A stretch of 64,000 nucleotides of DNA, taken from assembly GCA_037447655.1 (NCBI GenBank), contig JBBHKE010003145.1, forward strand, positions 35,930-99,929. The letters run 5' to 3'. How positions within the stretch are numbered: position 1 is the stretch's first letter; each line of letters opens with the position of its first letter. Under the pieces are notes generated by a model that searched no databases, had not been told where the DNA came from, and worked only from the letters and a program-made list of their open reading frames with translations. This DNA is from Zygnema cylindricum (lineage: Eukaryota; Streptophyta; Zygnematophyceae; Zygnematales; Zygnemataceae). Below are positions 1 to 11,105 of the stretch, one piece after another. The position numbers were made by a program, and so were the translations under genes.

Positions 1-549
1 ATAGTAATCTAACATCTTTCCTCCTTTGTAAGTGTAACTCACTAGCTTTTGCTCAGCCAACTACAGCTCCTGAATAGTTCCAGCTCTATAAATCTCCACC
101 AAACTCACCCACAATTCCTCGGCCTTGTAAATGTGAAGATGAGGAGTGGCCAAAGCTTGAGTGAGGTGCCTGAGAATAAAGTTTTTGGCAGCCATGTTTA
201 CATCCTCCTATATTTGAGTATCGTTCTCCGCGGTCTTCACGGTCATCGCTCCTGGTACTGTGGCAATAAGAGTGAGGGGTGTCTCCTTCCCTTTCCCTTT
301 TTCCGACACACTACTGTCCCCATCATCTGCCTCCTCCGCTGAGGCAGCCGTTGCTGCAGGGAACCTTACTCCTCCAAATCCTGGTGGAGTTCCCGAAGGT
401 GGACGTTTCAGTTGTCCACTAACGATACCCCAGTATCGTTTTTCTCACAAAGCTCCCATCATCATGGCTTCCCAATAGATGAACCGAGATCCATGGTAGG
501 TGGGCACCCTAGAGGGTGGGCCCATAACGTGCAATTCTGTGTCCTCCAT
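1..549 (-). pseudogene. Copia gag N-terminal fragment following LTR A (runs off window)
   Basis: The minus strand encodes a gag N-terminus closely parallel to residues 1-180 of copia-A, including the MGPPSRVP stretch right after the LTR, an FIYWE motif and AAKNFILRHLTQ. The first ATG (549-547) lies inside LTR A and a second ATG lies in the primer-binding site. A TGA at 447-445 replaces the cysteine of the GALCEK motif, and another stop follows the ENDTQI stretch, so the reading frame is broken. The rest of this element, with pol and the other LTR, would lie left of the window. Gag of this class forms the virus-like particle that packages element RNA in the cytoplasm; that role is family knowledge. 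Confidence 0.75.
516..529 (-). promoter_or_regulatory. Primer-binding site of element A (half-tRNA-iMet type)
   Basis: On the minus strand GTTATGGGCCCAC directly follows the LTR A end. It complements the anticodon stem-loop of eukaryotic initiator tRNA-Met, the primer used by Drosophila copia. Copia-A and element F carry the same site. Confidence 0.7.
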
Positions 550-998
550 TGGACCACAGAATACATGAAGCCTCTAGATAGTATTTAACTAACCCACTTC
601 AAGCCACAACCATTGCAGTCCAAAAAGGCAAAATGAAAGTTTGATTGCACTCCTATGCAACGTGGACTCCCCTGAGTCTGTAGCAAAAAGAATCACTGAA
701 AATGGCAAACCAGCCGATAAGTTATAGGGTAGCAAAGATGCCAATTTATACAAACTCTCAAAGAGAGAGAGGACTATCTACCTGATTTTTCCTAATTCCT
801 AGTTTTTCCTAGTTCTCTCTCATAACCTCTATTTACTTCCCGTACGAACCAATCAAATCATTGTACAGTACCAAAAAGTACTACTGGCGATGTACTTTCT
901 GTACGGCCTTTGTACAAAAAGGCCATTAGGCGGACGCGTGTCCATTTTCCACTTGTCCGTACGTTCCTCGGAATTCCCGCGACCGAATGTCCTCTCTA

Positions 999-2267
999 TG
1001 TTGTTTTGAAATGTTAGTTTCGTGCGTACGCGACATTTTTTGTGCACATGACGTTTCGTGCGTATGTTATTACCGGAGGTAATGTGGTTATACAAAAGGA
1101 GGTTCGAATGGATTTGTCGATTGGGGGAGTAAATGTATGAGTAAAATTAAAGGGACGTGATGGAGTAATTGAGTGGCGCGAAATGAGTTAAGAAATGGAC
1201 GGCGGATTGCGACGCGATCTGACGTAAAATATTCGAAGAGAATGAAATGGTACTTCGCACGTACGAAACATAATGCGACAAGTGGCATTTATGAAAAGGA
1301 CGCGACGGTAGAAAGAATCCTATTTTACAAGAGTACTTAAAATTGGTAAGCGTAATTTATGGCAAAGTACGTAATTGCGGTACGGACAAATTTGGATGGT
1401 TTGACGTCGTTTCGTTAAGTGGAATTTGGGATTACGTGGCGCGACATTGAGGGTGCCGAACAAGAGCGACGGACGGCGGACAAAGGTCGTCGGTATTTTT
1501 GAAGTAGTGGTGACGCGAAATCGCGTCAATCACACAATATCTATTTTTGGACGGCTTGGATTGTTTTACGAGATTCGTGGAGTCTTGTTGACTTACACGC
1601 AATGACTCAGCATACGATTTTGTTGTCGGTGTAAATATTTGGTTAAACATTGTTTTGTCTTTTTGTGAATTAGTTATCAGTGTACTTTTACTCATTTTGA
1701 CATACTTTGAAGTATTCGGGTATATTAACATTAATTGAGGTAGCTGGTAGATAGCGTACGGCTGGTATGCTTCCGTACGTTTAGTAGTGAGCTCTAGTTT
1801 ATATTTGTAGGACCTAGTCTTTTTAAGACATAGGAACTTTCTGTACCAAAAAACTGTTTATGGTCATTTATGGTAATTTAGTCTGAGTATTTCTCTCAGA
1901 TCTGTTGGCAAAATTATATAAAATTTTGCATGTATGTTCCTCCTTGTATTTTTTAATTTGCTACAAATTTTCAGGCCTATTGTATACCTGGTCTGTGTTT
2001 TACTTCATTGTGAAGCTGGCCGGTTTTATCAAAGTTATGGCAGACTGTTTTTCTGCAACTTTGACCAGATGATGTGATCACTCTGTTCATTATTTTTGTC
2101 TGAAACTTTGTAAGGTTATTTTTTAGCCTAGAAAATATCTTTTTTTGCATTTTCAGCTTGTTTTGATATTTCTATAGAATTCTGTGTTGATTCAAAGTAG
2201 GCTGTTTTTGGGTAGTCTGTGGTGCTTCCGAGGGTAAATCCATGGCTGAAAATGGCTATAGACAACA
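999..2267 (+). repeat. Solo LTR, TGTTG...CAACA family, inside LTR A
   Basis: The insertion begins TGTTGTTTTGAAA and ends ATAGACAACA. It is flanked by CTCTA (994-998) and CTCTC (2268-2272), a near-perfect 5-bp duplication. LTR B at about 3720 shows the uninterrupted version of the site. The same family recurs at 20011-20970 and, inverted, at 55571-56762; element F is related in its 5' half. No internal region or second LTR is present, so it is a solo LTR of about 1.27 kb. Confidence 0.8.
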
Positions 2268-2584
2268 CTCTCCACGTGGCGCCAGGTCATGCCACGTCAC
2301 TAAATGCCAAAGTGACCATTCCGAGATTTCGGCGATGATGTGCGCCGTTAGATTTGACGCGAAATGTAATCTCAGCCGTAATAAATACTTGCGCAATATT
2401 TGTTTCGCTGTCAAAACAAAATGCGCGATATCCGTTTCAAATTAGTACAATACTTCGTACTTTGTAAAATTGTATCTATGCATGCTGTATAGATTTTGAG
2501 TTAAATGATTTATGTATAATAGAATGGTTTAAATAACAATGAAACCCTATATCTCCTAACGGACTTCTACGACAGACTACTTAG

Positions 2585-2628
2585 AGCTAACGGCTACGCC
2601 GCGCTTTGCCGGTCGGGGGTTCGAGTCC
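2585..2628 (+). other. tRNA-like block in LTR A
   Basis: GGTTCGAGTCC (2618-2628) matches the Pol III B-box/T-arm consensus exactly, and AGCTAACGGCTACG (2585-2598) upstream resembles an A-box. The block is antisense to the element's gag. No complete tRNA cloverleaf is evident. Equivalent blocks sit at the same place in LTR B, both copia-A LTRs, the solo LTR at 22380 and the one at 9723. Confidence 0.6.
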
Positions 2629-2851
2629 TGCCGGACTCAACCTTTTGTTGAGAGTGACTTAAGTCATTCTTTAATCCTTCTTATGGAGCTGAGGTAGCCA
2701 TGGCTCCATGGCTCTCTCTCTCCTTCAGTGACTACAACAAGTATGGGGGCAAGAGAGAAGAGATGGAGGCAGGCTGCCTACATTTTCTTTATATGTTTTT
2801 CCGTTAATTAATTTAGACCTAGAAAATACAATAAAACTACTTATTTCAACA

Positions 2852-3288
2852 AAGATGGGGGGTTGCCAAAGCCTGAGTGAAGTGTCTTAGATTGAATTTT
2901 TTGGCAGCCATGTTGATGTCTCCCACGTTTGGGTATCGTTCTCCACAATCTTCACGGCAGCCGCTCCGGGTGCAGTGGTAATAGTAGCAATAGGAGAAAG
3001 AGGCTTCTCCTTCTCTTTCCCATTTTCGAACACACTCCAGTCCCCATCATCTTCCTCACCATCATCTTCCTCATTTGCCGCAGCAGATGTTGCTGCATAA
3101 AACCTTATTCCACCTAACCCTGTTGGAGTTCCTTGAAGTGGACGTTTCACTTGTCCACTGATAATACCCCAGTATCGTTTTTCGCACTAAGCTCCTATCA
3201 TCATGGCTTCCTAATAGATGAAACCAAATCCATTGAAGGTGGGCACCTTAGAGGGTCGGCCCTTAACCTGCAATTATGTGTCCTCCAT
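2852..3288 (-). pseudogene. Copia gag N-terminal fragment following LTR B
   Basis: This is the same gag N-terminus as at 1-549, in the same orientation, directly after LTR B. It preserves the PTGLGGIRFYAA and VKIVENDTQTWE stretches. The ATG at 3288-3286 lies in the LTR and is followed within four codons by TAA. The fragment stops abruptly at 2852, where LTR A begins, so everything downstream of gag is missing. Either a second element of the family landed here or the two recombined. It is non-functional. Confidence 0.7.
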
Positions 3289-4273
3289 TGGACTACAGGA
3301 TTTAGGAAGCCTCTAGGTAATTTTTAACTAACCCACTTTCAACCACAACCACTGCTTCCCAAGCAAACAAATTTATAATGTGACTACATCCCTGTGCAGT
3401 ATGGACTCCCCTGAGTCCGTAGCAAAAATAATCACTAAAAATGGCTAACCAACGGATTAGTTACAGGGTGGCAAAAATGCCGATTTATACAAACTCTCAA
3501 ATGAGAGAGGTGACTGTCAACAAAAAAATTTGAAGTCATAAACCCCACTCACAACCCTTATCTACTATAGTATGATCCAATCAAATCACTGTACAGTACA
3601 GAAAGGTACTATGGCCGATGTACTTTTTATACGGCCTGTGTATGACAAGGCCATTGAGTGGACACGTGTCCACTTTTAGCTCGTCCTTATGTTTTGCGGA
3701 ATTCTCGCGACCGAATGTTATCTCTCCACTTGTCGCCAACCCACGCCACGTTGAAAACCCGCCAAAGTGACCATTTCGGGATTTCAGCGGCGATATGTGC
3801 CATTGGATCATAAACCGCCATTTATTATTAGCCGTCGAAACAAATGGCCGATTCATTTGTTTAGTGCGAGATCATGTTCGCACTATGTACTAGTTAGTTA
3901 TGTGTCCCTTTGTTCGTCATTCCGTTAATCGGATTTTGGATCATTACATAGTTTAAATAATTATCATAACCTACGTATGTTAAAGAACTCTTACGTCAGA
4001 TCGGTTAAACATGACGGCTACTCCTAGCTTGACCAATCACAAGTTCGAGTCCTGCCAGACTCAACCTTTTGATAAAGTGACTTATGTCACTCTCTAGTCT
4101 AGCCTATGGAGTTGAGGCAGCCATGGCTCGACCACTCTCTCTCTCCTTCATGACTACAAAAAGTATGGGAGATAGAGGAAAGAGGCGGAGGCATACAGCC
4201 GGCGCTTTACTTTTCTTTTTCTATTAAGCTCTTTAGACCTAGAAAATACTCAATAAATCAAGTGATTTCAACA
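3269..4273 (-). repeat. LTR B (copia-A-related family)
   Basis: A 1,005-bp LTR, about the same length as LTR A without its insertion. It starts TGCAATTATGTGTCC and ends GATTTCAACA on the plus strand. It carries the GTAC cluster (3589-3640) and a tRNA-like block with AGTTCGAGTCC at 4042-4052. Its right edge abuts G1 RNase H coding sequence, so the element inserted into G1. The primer-binding site has decayed (GGTTAAGGGCCG). Confidence 0.75.
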
Positions 4274-5400
4274 CTTACTGTTTTCCATGATCCATTTGAG
4301 AGGTTGATGGTACATAATAAGAGTGAAACAAGTTCTATATAAATAGGGCCCGAAATGTTGAATTGCCCAAACAGCGGCAATGAGTTCTCCATGGTAACTA
4401 CTGCAATTCCCCTCCACTTTGTTATTGCTTCGGCTTGCATAAGCCATTACATACTTGGCCCCAGCGTCATCTATTTGATCTAATACTGCACCCAATCAAA
4501 ATTTGCTCAAATCAGTGTAAATGAGGAAAGATTTTTGGTGATCCACCATCTGGAGCACGGGGTGCTGTTTCAGCGCATCCTTCAAGAACTAAAAGGCGAT
4601 CTGTTGTTTTTCGGCCCACTGTCGTTCTTGGTCTTTCCAGAGTAAGTGATTGAGAGGTTGGGTGTGACTGTTGAACTCAAGAATAAACCTTTAATAGTAG
4701 TTAGCAAGGCTAAAAAATGTGCGAAGGGAATAAATGTCTTGAGGTGGAGGAAGAGCGTCAAGGCTCCAACCTTCACCATATGGGGGCCCACTGTCTTAGT
4801 GGTCACTTCATGTCCAAGCTAAATAATTTTCTGCATCCATAAATACCTTTGTCCGGTGACATTTCAAACCCGCTGCTTGGAGGGCCTGGGGGATAATCTG
4901 AACATGTTCCAAGTGTTCCTCAAAGGTCTTCGAGAAGATGATGACATCATCAATATAACACTTGGCACAATCGATTCCTCAGAGAGCTTTGTCCATCGCC
5001 CGTTGGAATTTGGCTGGTGCATTCTTCAGCCCAAAGGGCATGTTAATCCACTCATACAACCTGGAGCCTTCCCAGAATGCTGTTCTCTCTTGGTGCTTCG
5101 GCTCCGTGGCAATTTGTTAAAACTCGTTTTTCATGTCCAGGGTGGAGTAGATGGTGGCCTCAGCGAAAGAGTCAAAAATTTCTTCCAGTGTTGTCATCTG
5201 ATACTGGTCAAAATAGGTAGCAGTGTTCAGCAGGCGATAGTACCCACACATTCGAAATCTACTTTTTTTTCCGGAAGCATCATTTTTGGGAGGGAGAATG
5301 GTTGGAGAAGCAAACCCATGGAGTCCGCTACTTTCCTGAACTATTCCGGCTTCCACCAAGGTTTAGACTTTGGCTGTTTAAAACTCCTTTTCCTGGAAGC
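4274..5400 (-). pseudogene. G1 pol: reverse transcriptase and RNase H remnants
   Basis: RT fragments include GFASPTILPPKND and TIYSTLDMKNEF (5359-5117), then in other frames MPFGLKNAPAKFQ and YIDDVIIFSKTFEEH. The catalytic YIDD box is encoded at 4957-4946. RNase H follows at 4495-4274 with YASRSNNK, HGELIAAVWAIQHFGPYLY and HQPLKWIMEN, typical of Ty3/gypsy pol. The domains are present in the right order but in different frames with several stops, so no functional enzyme can be made. The RNase H part ends exactly at the LTR B edge. Confidence 0.75.
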
Positions 5401-8230
5401 TAAGAGGATAATGCTTTTACCAAACAGTTGCCATTTCGTCGTTCAAATCAATTCGGAAAGGAGTTCTTTTTTAGATGCCGACATATGTTTTTGACCAGGA
5501 GAACACCTGCTTGTTTCTTGCCAATAGTTTTGATAGTTGGGCCTTCTGTTGAGGATTCAATTGTTCCCCCAAAGTCCAATCCATTTTCCTTAGCTCAACC
5601 GCCCAGGCTTCTGGTGGTCTACCCTAGCGAGTGATATCAAATTTTAATTCTACATGTGGGTCTTCTTTTACCCCTCCGGCTAGGACATTACTACTGACAA
5701 CTTCTGCTAAATTGTCCCCTACCGAGCCGCCGCTCCCCCCCACTGGAGAAATCCTTAGGTGTGGAATGTGATTTTTTCTCTTTTTTCTCCCCCCCTCAAG
5801 CAGCAAAGTTGCTTCTATTGCCAACAATTGAGGAGCTTCAAGATAAGTATCCTTAGACTGTAGAGACTAGATATACTGGAAGAGGGAAGAGAATGCTTGA
5901 AAACCCATGTGAATGCATTCAAGTCCATGCTCTGCCCGATAAAGCTACACCTTTGGGGGTCTGAAATACTTAGTGCAGCCGTGGTGTCGAGATGGAATCC
6001 CATGGCCTTTTCTCGTTCTGTAATCGTTCGTGTTGTCCAAATTCCTGCTTTACTATCGAAGATCATTCCATGTGCTCATTTTCGATATGCATGGCTGTGC
6101 AGAAAAGAAACCAAGTATGAAAGTGCTTTGCCTGGAAATCTTAGCTTTTAGTATCGGAAGAAAGTGGAACGGTCAGTTTTTGTCACTGGTGTCGCCATCC
6201 GCCCTTCCCCGAGGATTTGTTGCACAGAAATTTGGGGGTCAGGGATCTGCTTTACTAAGAATTGATCTGCTTTACTAAGAGTTGCTTCAGGATAGGGAGC
6301 AAGTTCAGATTTGTTCAATAAGCTCTAACTCTGTGGGCCCAGAATCTCATCATTACTACATCAAAGACCAATGGAGCTCCTAAGATATGGGTGACCTGCT
6401 TCCAACTGTCGGCAACATGTCTTCGTTTATCATCTCCCGGGTGGACATTCTCCAAAACGTATCCTACCAGTGTGTCCTGGAGTTGTTGTATCCATGAGAT
6501 TCACTGTATCATCTGGAAAAAAGTTCAAATCCTGTTGTCCTTATGCCCCTTTCCTTCTCCGGCTAGGGAGTATCCGTTACAAGGCCATCCCGCCACTATC
6601 AGATCCACTCTTCCCATACTAGCTAAATGAGGTGTCATTATGTTTCCACATTCTTAGGAAGACTCCGGCTAGCTTTGGAAATTGCGCACACTAGGAGCTG
6701 TTGAGGATATAGTTGGTGTAGTTGTTGCAGGTCGTGTTTGCTGACGGCTCGAGCTTCGAGGGATATCGCGACAGCTGCATATGCTTCAACTTTGTATCTT
6801 GCCTCTAGAACCGCTTCCAAATCAGAACTCATTCCTAAAAATAGAGATAAAATATTGAGTCTTGAATTAGGAATTTTCAATGACACCACTTGTCGGTTGA
6901 GTTTCTCACATTTGGACATGATCTCCGAAGATTTTGACTGAACGTGTGAAGTTATTTTGTTCAGTAATATAGTTGAAAAAGTCTGATCCACTCCCCGCCG
7001 AAGTGCCGTCATATTGGATAATTGGTCATGATATTCTTCTTCCTACTGCTTGGAAATAGGGAATTGCTAAATCTCCTCGGCTATATGTGTGGAGCTGGCA
7101 AAAAGTTCCGCCGAAGAGGTGGTCGCATATACAGGGTAACAGTCGGACACAGGGGCATTTGTCTTCCCCCAATTCCAAAAATTTAAGGGAACCACCACCT
7201 GTGTTCCTTCAGAATCTTCGGGGTCCAGAACCGTAAACTGCTCTTTCCACAGACTTAACCTTATATTTAGCCTGGTCCATGTGGCCATCGCAAACAGGAT
7301 TTCAAACTGTTTGCCTTCCACCACCAAGAATGGGAGTTGAATTCAGACTCGTTGGCTCGCATCATCAAAAAAATAAATCTCCATTGACTTGATGATCTCA
7401 TGGACTGGCTAACTTCCGCCGTTAATCGTGCTCAGGCAGATGTCGCTCGGGCAGATTTCTGGCCGGAGTTCTTGGGGCATCTCCTGTAAAGCAGAAGTGG
7501 TTACTTGGTTTGGGAGCGCCCGGTATTGACCACGGCGTCTTGATATCCTCTATAGCCATTAAGATTGAAGTTTCTGGTCCGGTTCAGAATGAGAGCCACT
7601 GATAACGCTTTATAATCGTTATCCGTTATAGGGGTTTTTGGTTTCGCGTATAAAAAGATGGCTCTGGGCTGATTTCCCGAAGTTATTTTTTCTCTCCTCG
7701 AGTGTATTTCCTCTCCCAGTGCCTAAATGAGGATTTCTTTAGGAAGATTGTGGGACGAGGCCAGGGTTTTGATGTGGGTGAGTGCGTAGGGCATAAGTTA
7801 CCTCACTAACATGATAGTTGGTTTGGAGGAAGGAGGTTGAATACTAGGCGATGAAATTGTGGAACTAAGTTCCTCTTGTTTCTCTGGTTCCCCCCCCCTT
7901 CTTCCTAACTGTCAGCGTCAGAAAATTGTATGCGAGGAGTTCAAAGAGGGTCGTGTTTCGGGCGTTCGGCCATGTATTTCTCAAACCAGTCTTGATTGCT
8001 CTGTTTCTTTCTTTCCAAGGATTCGTTCTCCCAAAGTTGTTTCTCTGCCTGATAATTCTCGAAACCAGAGGCAGTTTCTGTTTTGTGGGGAGAGATGGTG
8101 GGTGAGTTAGTTTAAGTCCTAGACCAATGTCAGTGTTTAGGATGACTGCCCGAGGAGTGAAGAATAGAGGTCCCATGACTGTCCGGTTATGGTCTTTTTT
8201 GGGCCATGTGTTGCCTGTCTTTTCTTAAGT
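5401..8230 (-). pseudogene. G1 pre-RT region (protease/connector), degenerate
   Basis: The minus strand has broken coding-like stretches. One at 6066-5815 contains EREKAMGFHLDTTAA and GQSMDLNAF, which resembles a connector between protease and RT in plant gypsy polyproteins as I recall them. Others at 7012-6638 and 7327-7067 look protein-like but match nothing I recognise. No clear D[ST]G protease motif was found. The assignment rests mainly on position between the zinc knuckle and RT. Confidence 0.4.
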
Positions 8231-8674
8231 TCGAGGTAGAACCGCGAAGTTGTCGACAACTATCTCCCACCCCCACATTCTAGGCTCTGACATAAAAGTG
8301 TGAGCATGGTGGGCCTTTGGGGGTTCCAAATCCCATCCCATTAGGTCATCATCATCCTCACCCGTTGTGGTCTGCTGTTCAAGCTCCGCAAGCTTCTGTA
8401 ATAACTCTTATTTCTATTTTTTGAGTCTTTGTGCTGCAGTGAGAGGAGGAGCCTTTGATGACAATCCTAAGCGGAGGGCAACCAATTCTACTGCCATTGC
8501 GACCAATTGCTAACTTTGTTGTTGGATGATCCTTTCTGGTGTAAGCTTTGGCGGAATGACCGTTGTTCGTTCCGGTTCCTTAGGTGTAGACGGGACACTA
8601 CGACCCCAAGGGTAAAGGAGTTGAAGTGGGAGAAGATAGACTCCAGTTTCTCCTTCACCGGTGAAAAAAGCAAA

Positions 8675-9722
8675 CTACATCATTTCCTTTGAGACTCCAT
8701 TTCGGCGGAAACATTGTTCCTCCTTGTGTCCCATCGAACCACAGGCTGCACATTTTGAGCCTTTGGTGGTGTATTTTCCCCTCAACTCATTTGACACCCG
8801 TGCATCATCGAATTTGGGAAGCACATTTTGGGCCTTCGGTGGTGTATTTTCCCCTACACTCATTTGACCCCCGTGCATCATCGAATTCGGGAAGCTTAAT
8901 TTGCCTCAGTTCAGATTGAGACATCTTTGCGGTTTCGACCCGGGAAGAGGGGCGGTAAGTATTTTAATTCACCGAGGTTCTTCCTTCCCCCCTTTCTCTT
9001 AATTTCCTTTCCATCTGCTTTCAATTCCTCTCAGCAAGTTCCTTCTCAAATTCTTTTTGTTTGATGGCGAGCTCAGATTTGAGTTTCCTTTGGCAAGGTT
9101 TCCACCCATGGCCAGTTTGTTGACAATTAAGGCAATTGTAAAGAAAAACTCTATCAGGGCCCTTTGCAAGTTCTGACCCGCTATTAGATACTTGTTTGCC
9201 CTTGAGCTTCCGAAAATCTTGGAGTTTAGCATGTTTGTCATCGTTCCAGGACGTCTCCCCGGCAAATCCCGCAAAGTTGCAAAGTTTGCTTTGGCTTTGC
9301 CAGTGACAGCTTTTTCCTTGGCCTCACTGTGGACAAAGTGATCATACAACTTCATAGCAACCATGAAAATGTCCTTGGAATAGGGGTTTATATCGTGGAT
9401 CGCCTGACTTGTAATCCAATTATCTAGGGCAGCCTGCCCTGTTGGTTCAAAAGAATTACCGACAACAATGAAGTATTTAGTAGCCATAGCCGAAAGATTT
9501 ATTGTGGAGAGTTTGGTCTTTTGGCATAGGTTGGAAAGGCGGTTGAAGAGATTTTTTAGAGTTTCGTTCTTCAAGAATTTGAAGTGTGTGTATTCTTTGA
9601 TGGCAGACTCGTTTCTCTTAGTGTAGAGAAGTCTCCATGCGTCCAGAAGAGTGGAGCACGATGTTTGATTGGCCACCATCCCGGTGGCAACTTGGGCGGC
9701 CCGAGTAGCATACAACAGATTC
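8675..9722 (-). pseudogene. G1 gag capsid region and zinc knuckle
   Basis: The 9745-8999 frame encodes a gag-like alpha-helical stretch (ATRAAQVATGMVAN, CSTLLDAWRLLY, FLKNETLKNLFNRLS). A zinc knuckle CX2CX4HX4C (CAACGSMGHKEEQC) lies at 8752-8711 in another frame. A 73-bp tandem duplication (about 8752-8895) sits just before it in reading order; 73 is not a multiple of three, so it shifts the frame. The nucleocapsid knuckle normally binds element RNA. The 5' side of this gag is cut by the LTR at 9723. Confidence 0.6.
8752..8895. repeat. 73-bp tandem duplication in G1
   Basis: Two copies of a block containing GGTGGTGTATTTTCCCCT, TCATTTGAC and GTGCATCATCGAATT start at about 8752 and 8825. The shared GGTGGTG motifs are at 8765 and 8838. 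Confidence 0.8.
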
Positions 9723-10759
9723 TGTTGAAAAAAAGTTATTAACATTTACTTCTTAATTTAGACTCTAGAGTGAAGAGAGAGAAAGAGAGTCACCATGGCT
9801 GCGTACATAGTCAAAAAAAAACAGGCAGACAGATTGAATGATTACCAAAATGTTGCCCTAAACAGGATTTGAACCTAGGTATGCGTAGATGTTTGTAGAC
9901 ATACGCCTTAACCATTAAGGCATTAACGAAACAATACACGTAAGTGGTTCGGTGATTAATTCAAGGGTTACAAAAACGTCACTTTCACTTAAACAAACCA
10001 AAATTGACGAAAGGACATCTATAGTCAAACGTCGCTCGCGGATGCGAATCTAACCATGTAAACTACATGATTAGACGCACGACGTCGCTTCTGCCGAACC
10101 CAAATGAATCTTTGGCCGCTTTCGGACATAGCTACGCACTATGCCACATGGCGCCACATCATTGAACGTCGGAAAAGATGGGAGGAGGAACGATGGCTCC
10201 CAAGCTGACAAGTGTCAACCAAAAGGCCATGTTGTACAATGGTCGTACAATAAGTACAATCGGCCACTATACCTTTTGTACTATACACTCTTTTGATTGG
10301 CTTAGGGTGGAGTAATAGGTAGTTGTGAGTAGGAGTTAAGGGACGTAGTGTGTTTGAGGCGCCTCTCTCCACATGACCTTTTGTACTTATAGGTCATCTT
10401 TGGCCAACCATAACTAACTGCTCAAGGGAGCAAATTCATAGATTTTTTTTGCTGCAGACTAAAGGGAGTCGAGGCTACAAAGAGGCATATTTGGTCAGAG
10501 TTTTTGCTTGCCATGATGGTGGCATTTCTAACGGAAAGTGAAAGATGGGAATGTTGTCCAAAACACATGTTCAAGCTTTGCATTTTATGATGAAACTCAG
10601 CACATAGAAAGTCTTATTTCACAAGGGTGAAGTTGTATACGAGTTCAGACTGTGAAGGTGTCAGTCATTTATGTTTGTATCAACTTAGAGTTAGCACTAT
10701 CTAGATAAGCTTCCTTAGGTCTGCGATTTCTATGGGGAAATAGAACCCAAAGAATTTCA
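9723..10759 (+). repeat. Solo LTR of the copia-A-related family, plus orientation
   Basis: The segment starts TGTTGAAAAAAAG and ends AAGAATTTCA. Read in reverse complement it follows the LTR A/B/copia-A order: AGCCATGG, tRNA-like block, GTAC cluster (10225-10290), CTCAAGGGAGCAAATTC and the final TTTCA. It interrupts G1 gag. Flanks are GATTC and GATCA, only a partial match, so exact ends are uncertain. It is in the opposite orientation to the other copies of this family in the window. Confidence 0.65.
9865..9917 (-). other. tRNA-like block in LTR at 9723
   Basis: The reverse complement contains TAATGGTTAAGGCGT (A-box/D-arm-like) and GGTTCAAATCC (B-box/T-arm-like) about 40 bp apart. This is the best tRNA-like copy in the window and is again antisense to the element. 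An acceptor stem and 3' end were not found. Confidence 0.6.
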
Positions 10760-11105
10760 GATCACATAAGCTAACTTTGCCTTTGCAGTTTCAGGTCATC
10801 TCTGAATGTGGCAATGGCAGAGGCGGCGTCACGAGCACCCAGGGTGACTTTTGCTTGAACCACGGCCACATCTAGGACCGGATCCAAGACTTTGATATTG
10901 GGAGCCATCAATGGGTGTTACCTTTCCTTATAATCAGCCAATGCGCCTCCACAAAGGTAATTGACCATCATGGGGAATAGGGTAGTTTTGAAGTCATCTA
11001 GAATGGCTCCTCCCCAGTACTTGTTGATTTTTGACTAGGTGAAGGATTTCCACAACAATTCGAAATCGGAAAAGTCTATACGAGAATTATTCCATGTATA
11101 TATCC
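10760..11105 (-). pseudogene. G1 gag, upstream part
   Basis: The minus strand encodes gag-like sequence (KINKYWGGAILDDFKTTLF, NYLCGGALADYKER, LDVAVVQAKVTLGARDAA) with two in-frame stops. It continues into the gag fragment on the other side of the 9723-10759 LTR. Function is inferred from position and composition only. Confidence 0.45.

Larger units (their letters stand above)
530..2851 (-). repeat. LTR A (copia-A-related family), interrupted
   Basis: The LTR runs from TGCAATTCTG to TTTCAACA on the plus strand. After removing the 999-2267 insertion it is about 1,053 bp, almost the same as the 1,049-bp LTRs of copia-A. It shares with them the GTAC cluster (841-915), the tRNA-like block (2585-2628), the AGCCATGGCT stretch and the GACCTAGAAAATAC end. 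Sequence divergence from copia-A is substantial, so it is an older or distinct subfamily. The coding sense of its element is minus. Confidence 0.8.

Noticed and set aside
4856-5494. 212-residue plus-strand ORF
   Set aside because: Antisense shadow of the G1 reverse transcriptase.
9865-9917. Functional tRNA gene
   Set aside because: Box-like sequences are present but I cannot build an acceptor stem, anticodon arm or full cloverleaf; the block is part of an LTR found in other copies.
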